NCBI RefSeq assembly: GCF_913775355.1
Contig: NZ_CAJYIU010000324.1
Coordinates: forward strand, 1 to 46,713
Reading direction: 5' to 3'
Source: an uncultured Aureimonas sp.
Lineage (GTDB): Bacteria; Pseudomonadota; Alphaproteobacteria; Rhizobiales; Rhizobiaceae
DNA length: 46,713 nt
Part shown: positions 13,262-21,975 of the stretch, piece by piece
Layout: each line of letters begins with the position of its first letter
Position numbering within the stretch: the first letter of the stretch is position 1
Notes under the pieces: generated by a model
Seen by the model: only the letters and a program-made list of their open reading frames with translations
What the model was told of the DNA's origin: nothing
The model's database searches: none
Translations under genes and position numbers: made by a program

Positions 13262-15112
13262 ATGTGGCGCACGCTGAAAAGCCTCTGGCCTTACATGTGG
13301 CCGGAAGGTCGGCCCGATCTTCGCGCCCGCGTCGTCTGGGCGAGCTTCTATCTGGTGCTCGCCAAGCTTCTGACGGTCGGCATCCCGTACTTCTTCAAGT
13401 GGGCGACCGACGCCCTCGACGGCAGCCATACGGCGCAGGACTGGCTGCCGCTCGTGCTGACCGGGGCGGTGACGCTGGTCGTCGCCTACAACGTCGCGCG
13501 CGTCGTGTCGGTGGCGCTCAACCAGCTGCGCGATTCGCTCTTTGCCAGCGTCGGGCAGCATGCGGTCCGCGTCCTCGCCTTCAAGACCTTCGTCCACATG
13601 CACCAGCTGTCGCTGCGCTTTCATCTGGAGCGGCGGACGGGCGGCTTGAGCCGCATCATCGAGCGCGGCACCAAGGGCATCGAGACGATCGTGCGCTTCA
13701 CGATCCTCAACACGGTGCCGACGATCCTCGAATTCGCGCTGACGGCGGCGATCTTCGGTTTCAGCTACGGGTGGCGCTACCTCGTCGTCGTCGCGCTGAC
13801 GGTGTTCGCCTACGGCTGGTTCACGATCAAGGCGAGCGACTGGCGCATCGCGATCCGCCGCGAGATGAACGACTCCGACACCGAGGCGAACACCAAGGCG
13901 ATCGACTCCCTCCTGAACTTCGAAACGGTGAAGTATTTCGGGAACGAGACCATGGAGGCCGAGCGGTTTGACCGCTCCATTGCGCGCTACGAGAAGGCGG
14001 CGACGCAGACCTGGACCTCGCTCGGCTGGCTGAACTTCGGGCAGGGCGTCATCTTTTCCGCCGGCATGGGCGTCACGATGGTCATGTCCGCCCTGGAGGT
14101 GCGGGCGGGCACGCAGACGCTCGGCGACTTCGTCTTCATCAACGCGATGCTGATGCAGCTCTCGGTGCCGCTCAACTTCATCGGCTTCGTCTACCGCGAG
14201 ATCCGGCAGGGTCTCACCGACATGGAGGAGATGTTCCGTCTCCTGCGAATCCGCGAGGAGGTTCGCGACCGGGACGGCGCGCCGGACCTTATGGTCGGCG
14301 AGGGGGCGATCCGCTTCGAGGATGTGCACTTCAGCTATGATCCCGAGCGGCCGATCCTGAAGGGTGTGAGCTTCGAGGTGCCGGCCGGCAAGTCGGTGGC
14401 GATCGTCGGCCCGTCGGGTGCCGGCAAGTCGACGATCTCGCGGCTCCTATTCCGCTTCTACGACGTCCAGTCCGGCCGCATCACGATCGACGGGCAGGAC
14501 ATCGCGGCGGTCCGGCAGGCGAGCGTGCGCGCCGCGATCGGCATCGTCCCCCAGGATACCGTCCTCTTCAACGACACGATCGCCTACAATATCCGCTATG
14601 GCCGAACGGAAGCGGCCGAGGACGAGGTGAAGCAGGCCGCGGCGCTGGCGCAGGTCGCCCACTTCATCGAGGCGCTGCCGGACGGTTACGGCACGATGGT
14701 GGGCGAGCGCGGGCTCAAGCTGTCGGGCGGCGAGAAGCAGCGTGTCGCGATCGCCCGCACGATCCTGAAGAGCCCGCCGATCCTCGTCCTCGACGAGGCG
14801 ACGTCCGCGCTCGACACCCATACCGAGCAGGAAATCCAGAGCGCGCTTCAGCTCGTGTCGCGCCAGCGCACGACACTGACCATCGCCCATCGGCTGTCGA
14901 CGATCATCGATGCGGATGAAATCATCGTGCTCCGGTCCGGCGTGATCGTGGAGCGTGGGTCGCATCGCGCGCTCCTGGCGGCTGGCGGGCTCTACGCCGA
15001 GATGTGGACGATGCAGCGCGAGGCGAGCGAGGCAGAGGAGGCGTTGCGCCGCGCCCGCGAGGCGGATGCACTCGGCGTCATCGAGCGTCGCCGCCCGGCC
15101 GGGGTCGAGTAG
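13262..15112 (+). CDS. Atm1-type ABC exporter (fused permease and ATPase), 616 aa
   Basis: This half-transporter acts as a homodimer in the inner membrane. The six-helix permease (about 20-320) opens with MWRTLKSLWPYMWPEGRPDL, a start typical of the Atm1/ABCB7 branch. The ATPase carries Walker [10 protein letters not shown] (about 383-391), a Q-loop VPQDTVLFND, the signature LSGGEKQR (about 486-493), Walker B LVLDEAT (about 507-513) and the switch histidine in TIAHRLST. Bacterial Atm1 proteins export glutathione-linked metals or persulfides, and this one probably does the same. I chose the ATG at 13262, which follows GAAGG by 7 bases. A TTG at 13217 would add 15 residues and is also possible. 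Confidence 0.93.
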   Translation: MWRTLKSLWPYMWPEGRPDLRARVVWASFYLVLAKLLTVGIPYFFKWATDALDGSHTAQDWLPLVLTGAVTLVVAYNVARVVSVALNQLRDSLFASVGQHAVRVLAFKTFVHMHQLSLRFHLERRTGGLSRIIERGTKGIETIVRFTILNTVPTILEFALTAAIFGFSYGWRYLVVVALTVFAYGWFTIKASDWRIAIRREMNDSDTEANTKAIDSLLNFETVKYFGNETMEAERFDRSIARYEKAATQTWTSLGWLNFGQGVIFSAGMGVTMVMSALEVRAGTQTLGDFVFINAMLMQLSVPLNFIGFVYREIRQGLTDMEEMFRLLRIREEVRDRDGAPDLMVGEGAIRFEDVHFSYDPERPILKGVSFEVPAGKSVAIVGPSGAGKSTISRLLFRFYDVQSGRITIDGQDIAAVRQASVRAAIGIVPQDTVLFNDTIAYNIRYGRTEAAEDEVKQAAALAQVAHFIEALPDGYGTMVGERGLKLSGGEKQRVAIARTILKSPPILVLDEATSALDTHTEQEIQSALQLVSRQRTTLTIAHRLSTIIDADEIIVLRSGVIVERGSHRALLAAGGLYAEMWTMQREASEAEEALRRAREADALGVIERRRPAGVE

Positions 15113-15202
15113 GGCGCGCCATGCGGCGTTGAGACCCAAGCGGTTTACCCCTATGTGTCGGGGCCGGCCGCATTTTCGGCACTGAAAAGGATTCCCGTCT
15201 CG

Positions 15203-15901
15203 ATGGATATGATCGCCTCGATCCGAAACGTCTTCGTTCCGATCCATCGGGCCGGCTATCCGTTCATCGCCGGCTTCTTCGTCGCCTCCGTGCTCCTCGG
15301 CCTTCTCTGGGAGCCGCTGCTCTGGATCGGCTTCATCCTCACCGTCTGGTGCACCTACTTCTTCCGCGATCCGCCGCGCACGACGCCGGTCGGCGAGGAC
15401 CTCGTCGTCAGCCCCGCGGATGGCAAGGTGTCGCTCGTCGGGCTGGTGCGTCCGCCGGCCGATCTCGGCCTCGGCGACGAGCCGTTGCTGCGCATCTCGA
15501 TCTTCATGAACGTGTTCGACTGCCACGTGAACCGCGCGCCGGTTCGCGGACGCATCGACCGGATCATCTACAAGGAAGGCCTCTTCAAGAACGCCGAGCT
15601 CGACAAGGCGAGCGAAGTCAACGAGCGTTCGGGGATGGTCATCGCCAACTCGCACGGCGAGGTCGGCGTCGTGCAGATCGCCGGCGCCGTCGCCCGTCGC
15701 ATCGTCGTATTCTCGCGGGCCGGCGAGCATCTGGAGACGGGCGAGCGCTTCGGGCTCATCCGCTTCGGCTCGCGCCTCGACATCTACCTGCCGGACGGTG
15801 CCGTGCCGCGCGTCGCCGAAGGACAGAAGGCGGTGGCTGGCGAGACGGTGATCGCCGAATACGGGGCCGGCCACCCGGCCTGGACCTTCCGGCGGGACTA
15901 A
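15203..15901 (+). CDS. psd: Phosphatidylserine decarboxylase, 232 aa
   Basis: The enzyme converts phosphatidylserine to phosphatidylethanolamine at the inner membrane. It is the short proenzyme type. The N-terminus ([17 protein letters not shown]) leads into a membrane hairpin (about 22-50), followed by the catalytic domain. The self-cleavage site that generates the pyruvoyl group is Gly189-Ser190 in [11 protein letters not shown]. His and Asp residues in DPPRTTP and [12 protein letters not shown] are family-conserved. I chose the start at MDMIASIRN, as in relatives; AGGA lies about 11 bases upstream. It is followed four bases later by pssA, which supplies its substrate, so the two form one operon. 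Confidence 0.96.
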   Translation: MDMIASIRNVFVPIHRAGYPFIAGFFVASVLLGLLWEPLLWIGFILTVWCTYFFRDPPRTTPVGEDLVVSPADGKVSLVGLVRPPADLGLGDEPLLRISIFMNVFDCHVNRAPVRGRIDRIIYKEGLFKNAELDKASEVNERSGMVIANSHGEVGVVQIAGAVARRIVVFSRAGEHLETGERFGLIRFGSRLDIYLPDGAVPRVAEGQKAVAGETVIAEYGAGHPAWTFRRD

Positions 15902-15905
15902 GGCG

Positions 15906-16682
15906 ATGGCCGAGCCGATCGCACCGCCGCCCGCCGCGTCCTCGCGCATCACCATCCGGCAGATCCTGCCGAACCTCGTCACCATCCTGTCGATCTGCGC
16001 CGGGGTGACCGGCATCCGCTTCGCCTTCGAGGGCCGCTTCGAACTCGCCGTCGGGCTGGTGTTGGGGGCGGCGTTCCTCGACGGCATCGACGGGCGCATC
16101 GCGCGTCTCGTGAACGGCCAGAGCCGGTTCGGCGCCGAGATGGACTCGCTCGCCGACATCGTCAATTTCGGGGTCGCGCCGGCTCTCCTCCTCTACGCCT
16201 ACACGCTGCACGATGTCGGATCGTTCGGCTGGATCTGCGCGCTCCTCTACATCTCGGGCTGCGCGCTCCGCCTCGCGCGCTTCAACACGATGCTGGACGA
16301 GCCCAACAAGCCGGCCTGGAAAAGCGCCTACTTCACCGGCATCCCGTCGCCGGCCGGGGCCGGCCTCGCGCTGTTTCCGGTCTATCTCGGGTTCACCTCG
16401 AACGTCGCCCTGCCGGACATCACACCGGCCGCCGCGGCGATCTACCTCGTCGTCGTCGGCGTGCTGATGGCGAGCCACATCCCTACCTACTCCGGCAAGA
16501 CGATCAGCATCCCGCTTCGCCGCGAATACGTCGCGCCCGCGGTGCTGGTCGTCGTCCTCTATATCGGGCTTCTCCTCAGCTTCTTCTGGGAGACGCTGAC
16601 CTTTACGGCGATCGCCTACTACGCGACGATCCCGTTCTCCATCCGCTCCTATCGCGCGCAGGCGCGGCGGACGAGCGTCTAG
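15906..16682 (+). CDS. pssA: CDP-diacylglycerol-serine O-phosphatidyltransferase, 258 aa
   Basis: The enzyme makes phosphatidylserine from CDP-diacylglycerol and serine. The CDP-alcohol phosphatidyltransferase signature D-G-x2-A-R-x8-G-x3-D-x3-D is complete at residues 62-84 (DGRIAR ... G76 ... D80 ... D84). About eight hydrophobic helices make it an integral membrane protein. It lies four bases after psd, so the two successive steps of phosphatidylethanolamine synthesis are co-expressed. The length is normal for the type II enzyme of Gram-negative bacteria and Bacillus-like organisms. Confidence 0.96.
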   Translation: MAEPIAPPPAASSRITIRQILPNLVTILSICAGVTGIRFAFEGRFELAVGLVLGAAFLDGIDGRIARLVNGQSRFGAEMDSLADIVNFGVAPALLLYAYTLHDVGSFGWICALLYISGCALRLARFNTMLDEPNKPAWKSAYFTGIPSPAGAGLALFPVYLGFTSNVALPDITPAAAAIYLVVVGVLMASHIPTYSGKTISIPLRREYVAPAVLVVVLYIGLLLSFFWETLTFTAIAYYATIPFSIRSYRAQARRTSV

Positions 16683-16695
16683 AGGCCCTGACGAG

Positions 16696-17250
16696 ATGGC
16701 CAAGCAGTTCGAACGCATTGAGCCCGCGCACCGCGAGATGATGGGTCGCCAGGCGATCTTCTTCGTCGGATCGGCGGCGGGGGACAGCCGCGTCAACATC
16801 TCGCCGCGCTCGACTACCCACTTCCATGTGCTGGATGACCGGTCGGTCGCCTATCTCGACCTGACCGGCAGCGGCAGCGAGACGGCGGCGCATGCGAAGG
16901 CCGGCGGGCGCGCCACGGTGATGTTCTGCAATTTCGACGGTGCGCCGCAGATCCTGCGTCTCTATGGGCGGCCGCGGATCGATTTTCGCGGCTCCGAGTC
17001 GTATGCAGCCTTTCTCGCCGAGCACTATCCGCACGGGGAGCCGGTCGGGGCCCGGCAAGTCGTGACGATCGATCTCGATCTTGTCCAGACCTCGTGCGGC
17101 TTCGCCGTTCCGCTCTTCCAGCATGTCGGCGAGCGCCCCGTCCTCGACCGCTGGGCCGAGGCGAAGGGCGAGGAAGGGCTCGTCGCCTATCGCCGCGAGA
17201 AGAACACGGTCAGCATCGACGGTCTGCCGACAGGCCTCGACGAGGCCTGA
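16696..17250 (+). CDS. Pyridoxamine 5'-phosphate oxidase family protein, 184 aa
   Basis: The sequence fits the split-barrel flavin-binding PNPOx-like group rather than PdxH itself. Recognisable segments are MMGRQAIFFVGSAAGDSRVNISP near the N-terminus, VAYLDLTGSGSETAAHA at about 52-68, RATVMFCNFDGAPQILRLYG at about 74-93 and a C-terminal section with VDTSCGF-like TSCGFAVPLF. The family binds FMN or F420, but the substrate of this clade is unknown. It begins 13 bases after pssA and may belong to the same transcript. It is soluble and has no signal peptide. Confidence 0.85.
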   Translation: MAKQFERIEPAHREMMGRQAIFFVGSAAGDSRVNISPRSTTHFHVLDDRSVAYLDLTGSGSETAAHAKAGGRATVMFCNFDGAPQILRLYGRPRIDFRGSESYAAFLAEHYPHGEPVGARQVVTIDLDLVQTSCGFAVPLFQHVGERPVLDRWAEAKGEEGLVAYRREKNTVSIDGLPTGLDEA

Positions 17251-17256
17251 CCCAAG

Positions 17257-17997
17257 TCAGTCGGGCATGTGATAGGTCATGAACCGGTTCTGCCTGACGT
17301 CGAACAGCCGGCCGGTCTCGGTGCAGGACGGATAGGCGAGCGGCAGGATGCGCGCGGCGACGTCGGACGGCGTCGGCAGCGTGTCCGGGTCCTCGCCGGG
17401 CATCGCGAGCGCGCGCATCGCCGTGCGTGTGCCGCCGGGGTTCACCAGATTGACGCGGAGCGCAAGGTTCTGCGTCTCGGCGGCCCAGGAGCGACCGAGA
17501 GCTTCAAGCGCCGCCTTCGTGGCTGCGTAGAGTCCCCAATACGCCTTGCAGGAATGCGCCGCCCCCGAGGACAGGAGGATCGCCCGTCCGGCATCGGCAG
17601 CACGCAGGAGCGGGTCGACCGTGCGGATCAGGCGCCAGGCGGACGTGACGTTGATCGCCATCGTGCGGTCGAACGTCTTCGCCTCAATGTGACCGATCGG
17701 GCTCAGCGTCCCGAGTGCGCCGGCATTGACGACGAGCACGTCGAGCTTGCCCCAGCGCTCGTGGATTGCAGCTCCCAGCCGGTCGACGCCGGGACCGTCG
17801 GTCAGATCGAGCGGGACGAGAGTGGCCAATCCGCCGGCCTTCCGGATCTCGTCATCCAGTTCCTCGAGCCCTCCGACGGTGCGAGCGACGGCGACGACAT
17901 GCGCACCCTCGGCCGCCAACTGCTTGGCCAGATGATAGCCGATACCGCGCGAGGCACCGGAGACGAGCGCGACGCGCCCTTCGAGCTGGCCGGACAT
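17257..17997 (-). CDS. Short-chain dehydrogenase/reductase (SDR), 246 aa
   Basis: A classical SDR with the cofactor motif SGASRGIG (residues 13-20), NAG at about 90, an active-site Ser in LLSSGAAHS and YAATK at about 153-157. An AGGAG ribosome-binding site 8 bases upstream of 17997 fixes the start. The substrate cannot be told from sequence. It lies 44 bases downstream of purF on the same strand, an arrangement common in Hyphomicrobiales, so it is probably the last gene of the cvpA-purF group. It converges with the PNPOx-like gene, with six bases between them. Confidence 0.92.
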   Translation of the reverse strand: MSGQLEGRVALVSGASRGIGYHLAKQLAAEGAHVVAVARTVGGLEELDDEIRKAGGLATLVPLDLTDGPGVDRLGAAIHERWGKLDVLVVNAGALGTLSPIGHIEAKTFDRTMAINVTSAWRLIRTVDPLLRAADAGRAILLSSGAAHSCKAYWGLYAATKAALEALGRSWAAETQNLALRVNLVNPGGTRTAMRALAMPGEDPDTLPTPSDVAARILPLAYPSCTETGRLFDVRQNRFMTYHMPD

Positions 17998-18041
17998 GCT
18001 GGGAACTCCTGACACGGGAAAAGGGCGGGCGGGCAGGCGGC

Positions 18042-19517
18042 TCAGCCGCTCGCCATCACCGCGAGACGGTGGACGTTGCTCGCCGCTTCCTTGTCCTGGA
18101 GGCGGGTCGGGTAGTCGCCCGTGAAATAGTGGTCGGTGAACTGCGGCCGGGCCGCGTCGCGATCCACGCCGCCGACGGCGCGGTAGAGACCGTCGAGCGA
18201 CAGGAAGGCGAGCGAGTCCGCTCCGATGAAGCGGCACATCGCGCCGAGCGAATCGTGCTGGTTCGCCAGCAGCTTCTCGGCGTCGGGCGTATCGATGCCG
18301 TAGAAATCGGGGAAGTAGATCATCGGGCTGGCGACCCGAATGTGGACCTCGCGCGCGCCGGCATCGCGGATCATCTGGACGATTTTCACCGACGTCGTTC
18401 CACGGACGATGGAATCGTCGACGAGCACGACACGCTTGCCCTCGATCATCGCGCGGTTCGCCGAGTGCTTCAGTTTCACACCAAAGGCGCGGATCTGCTG
18501 GGTCGGCTCGATGAAGGTGCGGCCGACATAGTGGTTGCGGATGATGCCGTATTCGAACGGGATGCCGCTCGCCTGCGCGAAGCCGAGGGCGGCGGGCGTC
18601 CCACCGTCCGGCACCGGCACGACCACGTCGGCCTCGACCGGCGCCTCGGTCGCGAGGTTCACGCCCATGTTCTTGCGCGCGACATAGACGCTGCGACCGC
18701 CCACGACCGAGTCGGGCCGGGCGAAATAGACGTATTCGAAGAGGCACAGGCGCTCGGGCGGCGGGGAGGGCGCCTTGCGCGCGTCGATCGTGATCGAGCC
18801 GTCGGGCTGAATCTCGCAGATCACGACCTCGCCGTTCTCGACGTCGCGCACGTATTTCGCGCCGATGATATCGAGCGCGCAGGTCTCGGAGCAGAAGATC
18901 GGCTTGCCGTCGAGTTCGCCCATCACGAGCGGGCGGATGCCGATCGGATCGCGCGCGGCAATCAGCTTCGTGCGGGTCAGCGCCAGCATCGAGTAGCCGC
19001 CCTCGACCTTTCGGATCGCATCAATGAAGCGGTCGGAAGAGGACGAGTGCTTGGAACGGGCGATGAGATGAAGCACCACCTCGGTATCGGACGTCGACTG
19101 GCAGATGGCGCCGTCGGCGATGAGCTGGCGGCGCAGCGTCAGGCCGTTGGTGAAGTTCCCGTTGTGGGCGACGGCGATGCCGCCGACCTCAAGCTCGGCG
19201 AACAGTGGCTGGACGTTGCGCAGCGCGACTTCGCCGGTCGTGGAGTAACGCGTGTGACCGATGGCGACGAAGCCCGGCAGTTTCGCCAGCGTCGCGGGAT
19301 CGGTGTAATGGTCCCCGACGAGGCCCATGCGCTTTTCGGTGTGGAACTGCTGCCCGTCGAACGTGACGATACCGGCCGCTTCCTGACCGCGATGCTGCAG
19401 CGCGTGGAGCCCGAGGGCCGTCAGCGTCGCCGCGTCCGGGTGTCCGAGAATGCCGAACACGCCGCACTCCTCGTGCAGCGTGTCGCCGTCGAGTTCGTCG
19501 AAGGAGAGCTTGGTCAT
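18042..19517 (-). CDS. purF: Amidophosphoribosyltransferase, 491 aa
   Basis: This catalyses the first committed step of purine synthesis, converting PRPP and glutamine to phosphoribosylamine. The glutaminase domain starts at the Ntn nucleophile Cys18 (EECGVFGI) after a short propeptide, and HALQHRGQEAAG and GHTRYSTTG are family signatures. The PRPP-binding loop VVLVDDSIVRGTTS lies in the C-terminal phosphoribosyltransferase domain. The start MTKLSFDELDG at 19517 places the cysteine correctly; longer frames upstream are non-homologous. Order with cvpA upstream is conserved. A strong hairpin with a T tract separates it from cvpA, so purF may have its own promoter or depend on read-through. Confidence 0.97.
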   Translation of the reverse strand: MTKLSFDELDGDTLHEECGVFGILGHPDAATLTALGLHALQHRGQEAAGIVTFDGQQFHTEKRMGLVGDHYTDPATLAKLPGFVAIGHTRYSTTGEVALRNVQPLFAELEVGGIAVAHNGNFTNGLTLRRQLIADGAICQSTSDTEVVLHLIARSKHSSSSDRFIDAIRKVEGGYSMLALTRTKLIAARDPIGIRPLVMGELDGKPIFCSETCALDIIGAKYVRDVENGEVVICEIQPDGSITIDARKAPSPPPERLCLFEYVYFARPDSVVGGRSVYVARKNMGVNLATEAPVEADVVVPVPDGGTPAALGFAQASGIPFEYGIIRNHYVGRTFIEPTQQIRAFGVKLKHSANRAMIEGKRVVLVDDSIVRGTTSVKIVQMIRDAGAREVHIRVASPMIYFPDFYGIDTPDAEKLLANQHDSLGAMCRFIGADSLAFLSLDGLYRAVGGVDRDAARPQFTDHYFTGDYPTRLQDKEAASNVHRLAVMASG

Positions 19518-19596
19518 CTCACACCCGTTCTGGCCGCTTCCGGCCCGCTGCCCGGTTCCGCCCGGCATATGGGAACGGCGACCGGATTTCGCGAAC

Positions 19597-19629
19597 AAAA
19601 ATGCGATCGGCGCGATCGCATCGCGCCGA
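19597..19629 (-). terminator. Intrinsic terminator after cvpA
   Basis: On the minus strand a 10-bp perfect stem (TCGGCGCGAT with ATCGCGCCGA) closes a 3-base loop and is followed within a few bases by TTTTT. It lies 45 bases past the cvpA stop and 80 bases before purF. Confidence 0.65.
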
Positions 19630-19673
19630 CCCCGCTGTTCTCCCTCCCGACCGGCGGCGTCGGCCGCCGGCCA

Positions 19674-20309
19674 TCAGTTCGCCGGTGCTTCCGCCGGCTG
19701 GTCTTCGCTGTCACGGATCGCATCTTCGATCGATCCGGGCTGCTCGGCTGCCGGATTCTCGCCGGCCGGAGCGCCGTCGACCGCCGGGGCCGGGGTGCCG
19801 AAGCGATCGCGGATCGTCTCCTGCGGATCGTCGGGCAGAGCGCTCACGAGGCGGTTGCCGAGTTCGTCGAGGAACGGCTTGGAGCGGGCCTGTGCCACCC
19901 AGGGCGGCTGGTTGCCGGACTGCGGCGGCGTCAGCCAGTTGAAGAACACCATGGCGACCACGACGAGCAGCAGGCCGCGCGCCGCGCCGAAAAGGAAGCC
20001 GAGCGTACGGTCGATCGCGCCGATACGCGAATCGATGATGAAATCGGCGATCTTCAGCGTAATGAAGGACACGACGATCAGCGTGCCGAAGAAGATGGCC
20101 GCGGCCGAGGCCACCAGTGCGATCTTCTCATTGTGGATGTATTTCGACATGAACGGCGTCAGCCGCTCGTAGAAGGCGTAGGCGGCCGCGGCAGCCGCGA
20201 CCCAGCTCAGAACCGACAGGATCTCGCGCGAGAACCCGCGGACCATCGCCAGAAGCCCGGATACGAGCATGATGGCGATCAGGATCGCATCCAGCAGGGT
20301 GACGGTCAT
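19674..20309 (-). CDS. cvpA: CvpA family membrane protein, 211 aa
   Basis: Four hydrophobic helices lie in the first 150 residues (starting LLDAILIAIMLVSGLLAMVRGF and SREILSVLSW), the layout of CvpA, an inner-membrane protein linked to colicin V export in E. coli and found next to purF in many bacteria. The C-terminal 60 residues are a Pro/Ala/Glu-rich soluble tail. GGAAAA six bases upstream of 20309 supports the start. Its molecular role is not settled. It is the gene between radA and purF, as expected in this order. Confidence 0.93.
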   Translation of the reverse strand: MTVTLLDAILIAIMLVSGLLAMVRGFSREILSVLSWVAAAAAAYAFYERLTPFMSKYIHNEKIALVASAAAIFFGTLIVVSFITLKIADFIIDSRIGAIDRTLGFLFGAARGLLLVVVAMVFFNWLTPPQSGNQPPWVAQARSKPFLDELGNRLVSALPDDPQETIRDRFGTPAPAVDGAPAGENPAAEQPGSIEDAIRDSEDQPAEAPAN

Positions 20310-20389
20310 TCGTTTTCCGGTCTGGCTTCCATCGGGCGGCACGGCCGACGCCCGTTACCCGTGTCTTACACTGCGAAGACAGTGGAAAA

Positions 20390-21778
20390 TCAAGTCTCCG
20401 ATTGAAGCTGGCGTCCAGCCACCCGTGCCACGAGGTGCGGCAGGCTCTCGATCTCGTGCGCCGCGACCTCCCGGTTCCGAGGAAGATCGGCGCTCGCCGA
20501 GGGGAGGACCGACTGGCGGAACCCGAGCTTCTCCGCTTCCTTCAAACGCTGTCCCGCATGGGCGACCGGACGCACGGACCCGGACAGGCTGATCTCGCCG
20601 AAATAGACGCAGTCGGTCGGAAGCGGCTGGCCGGACAGCGACGATACGAGCGCCGCCGCAACCGCGAGATCGGCCGCCGGTTCCTGAATGCGATAACCGC
20701 CGGCGACGTTGAGGTAGACGTCGTGCTGCCCGAGGCGGACGCCGCAATGCGCCTCCAGAACCGCCAGCACCATCGCGAGCCGCGGCTGGTCCCATCCGAG
20801 GACCGAGCGGCGGGGCGTGCCGAGCGTCGAGGGTGCGACGAGCGCCTGGATCTCGACGAGCACCGGGCGTGTGCCTTCCATGCCGGCGAAGACGGCGGCG
20901 CCCGGCGCCTGCTCGTTTCGCTCTCCGAGGAAGAGTTCGGACGGGTTCTGGACCTCGCGCAGGCCGATGTCGCTCATCTCGAAGACGCCGATCTCGTCGG
21001 TCGGTCCGAAGCGGTTCTTGACGGTGCGCAGGATGCGGTAGTGATGGCCCCCTTCGCCCTCGAAGTAGAGAACGGCGTCCACCATGTGCTCGACGACGCG
21101 GGGCCCCGCGATCTGGCCCTCCTTCGTCACGTGACCGACGAGGATCACCGCCGCGCCGCTCGACTTAGCGTAGCGGATCAACGCCTGGCTACCGGCGCGC
21201 ACCTGCGTCACGGTTCCGGGGGCCGATTCCGCCATGTCGGTCCAGACCGTCTGGATCGAGTCGATGATCACGAGATCGGGGCGCTTGTCCTGCGCGAGCG
21301 TCGCGAGAATGTCCTCGATGTTGGTCTCGGCCATGAGCTGGACGCTGGTGTCGGCGGCCTTCAGACGCTGGGCGCGCAGGCGCACCTGCGCCACCGCCTC
21401 TTCGCCAGAGACGTAGATCACCTTGTGCCCGCCGCGCGCGAGCGCCGCGGCCGCCTGCATCAGAAGCGTCGACTTGCCGATACCGGGATCGCCACCGACG
21501 AGGAGGGCGGAGCCGCGAACGAAGCCGCCGCCCGTCACACGGTCCAGTTCCGCGATGCCCGACACGATCCGCGGCGCCTCCTCGGTCTCGCCCGACAGCG
21601 GCATGAGGGCCGCCGGGCGCCCCTTGCGCTTGGAGCGCAGCGGCCCGCCGCCGATCCCGTTGGTGTCGCTCTCCTCGACGATCGTGTTCCATTCGCCGCA
21701 AGCTTCGCACTTGCCCTGCCAGCGGGTGAACACCGAACCGCAGTTCTGGCAGATGAAGGTGGTCTTGTTCTTGGCCAT
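20390..21778 (-). CDS. radA: DNA repair protein RadA (Sms), 462 aa
   Basis: This hexameric helicase promotes branch migration during recombination. The N-terminal zinc finger uses C10-x2-C13 and C24-x2-C27. Walker A is [10 protein letters not shown] (residues 95-104), the RadA-specific KNRFG motif lies in [13 protein letters not shown], and the C-terminal Lon-protease-like domain follows ([18 protein letters not shown]). The start [14 protein letters not shown] at 21778 is the conserved one. cvpA follows 80 bases downstream on the same strand. Confidence 0.97.
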   Translation of the reverse strand: MAKNKTTFICQNCGSVFTRWQGKCEACGEWNTIVEESDTNGIGGGPLRSKRKGRPAALMPLSGETEEAPRIVSGIAELDRVTGGGFVRGSALLVGGDPGIGKSTLLMQAAAALARGGHKVIYVSGEEAVAQVRLRAQRLKAADTSVQLMAETNIEDILATLAQDKRPDLVIIDSIQTVWTDMAESAPGTVTQVRAGSQALIRYAKSSGAAVILVGHVTKEGQIAGPRVVEHMVDAVLYFEGEGGHHYRILRTVKNRFGPTDEIGVFEMSDIGLREVQNPSELFLGERNEQAPGAAVFAGMEGTRPVLVEIQALVAPSTLGTPRRSVLGWDQPRLAMVLAVLEAHCGVRLGQHDVYLNVAGGYRIQEPAADLAVAAALVSSLSGQPLPTDCVYFGEISLSGSVRPVAHAGQRLKEAEKLGFRQSVLPSASADLPRNREVAAHEIESLPHLVARVAGRQLQSET

Positions 21779-21975
21779 GGGCACCGCGACGTAATCGATG
21801 CCCCGTAGATGGCATGAGAACAAACGGGAAACAAGCGTCAGCGCACGGTCGGCAGCGTGTCGTGCGCCTCGTTCGAAACGCATGGCTGCATCGCTGCTTG
21901 CGCAGGGAACGGTCTCTGGAAGGTGTCGTTCTGGCACGGTCAACGGAAGAGCCGCAGCCGGCGCCGGAGTATGTG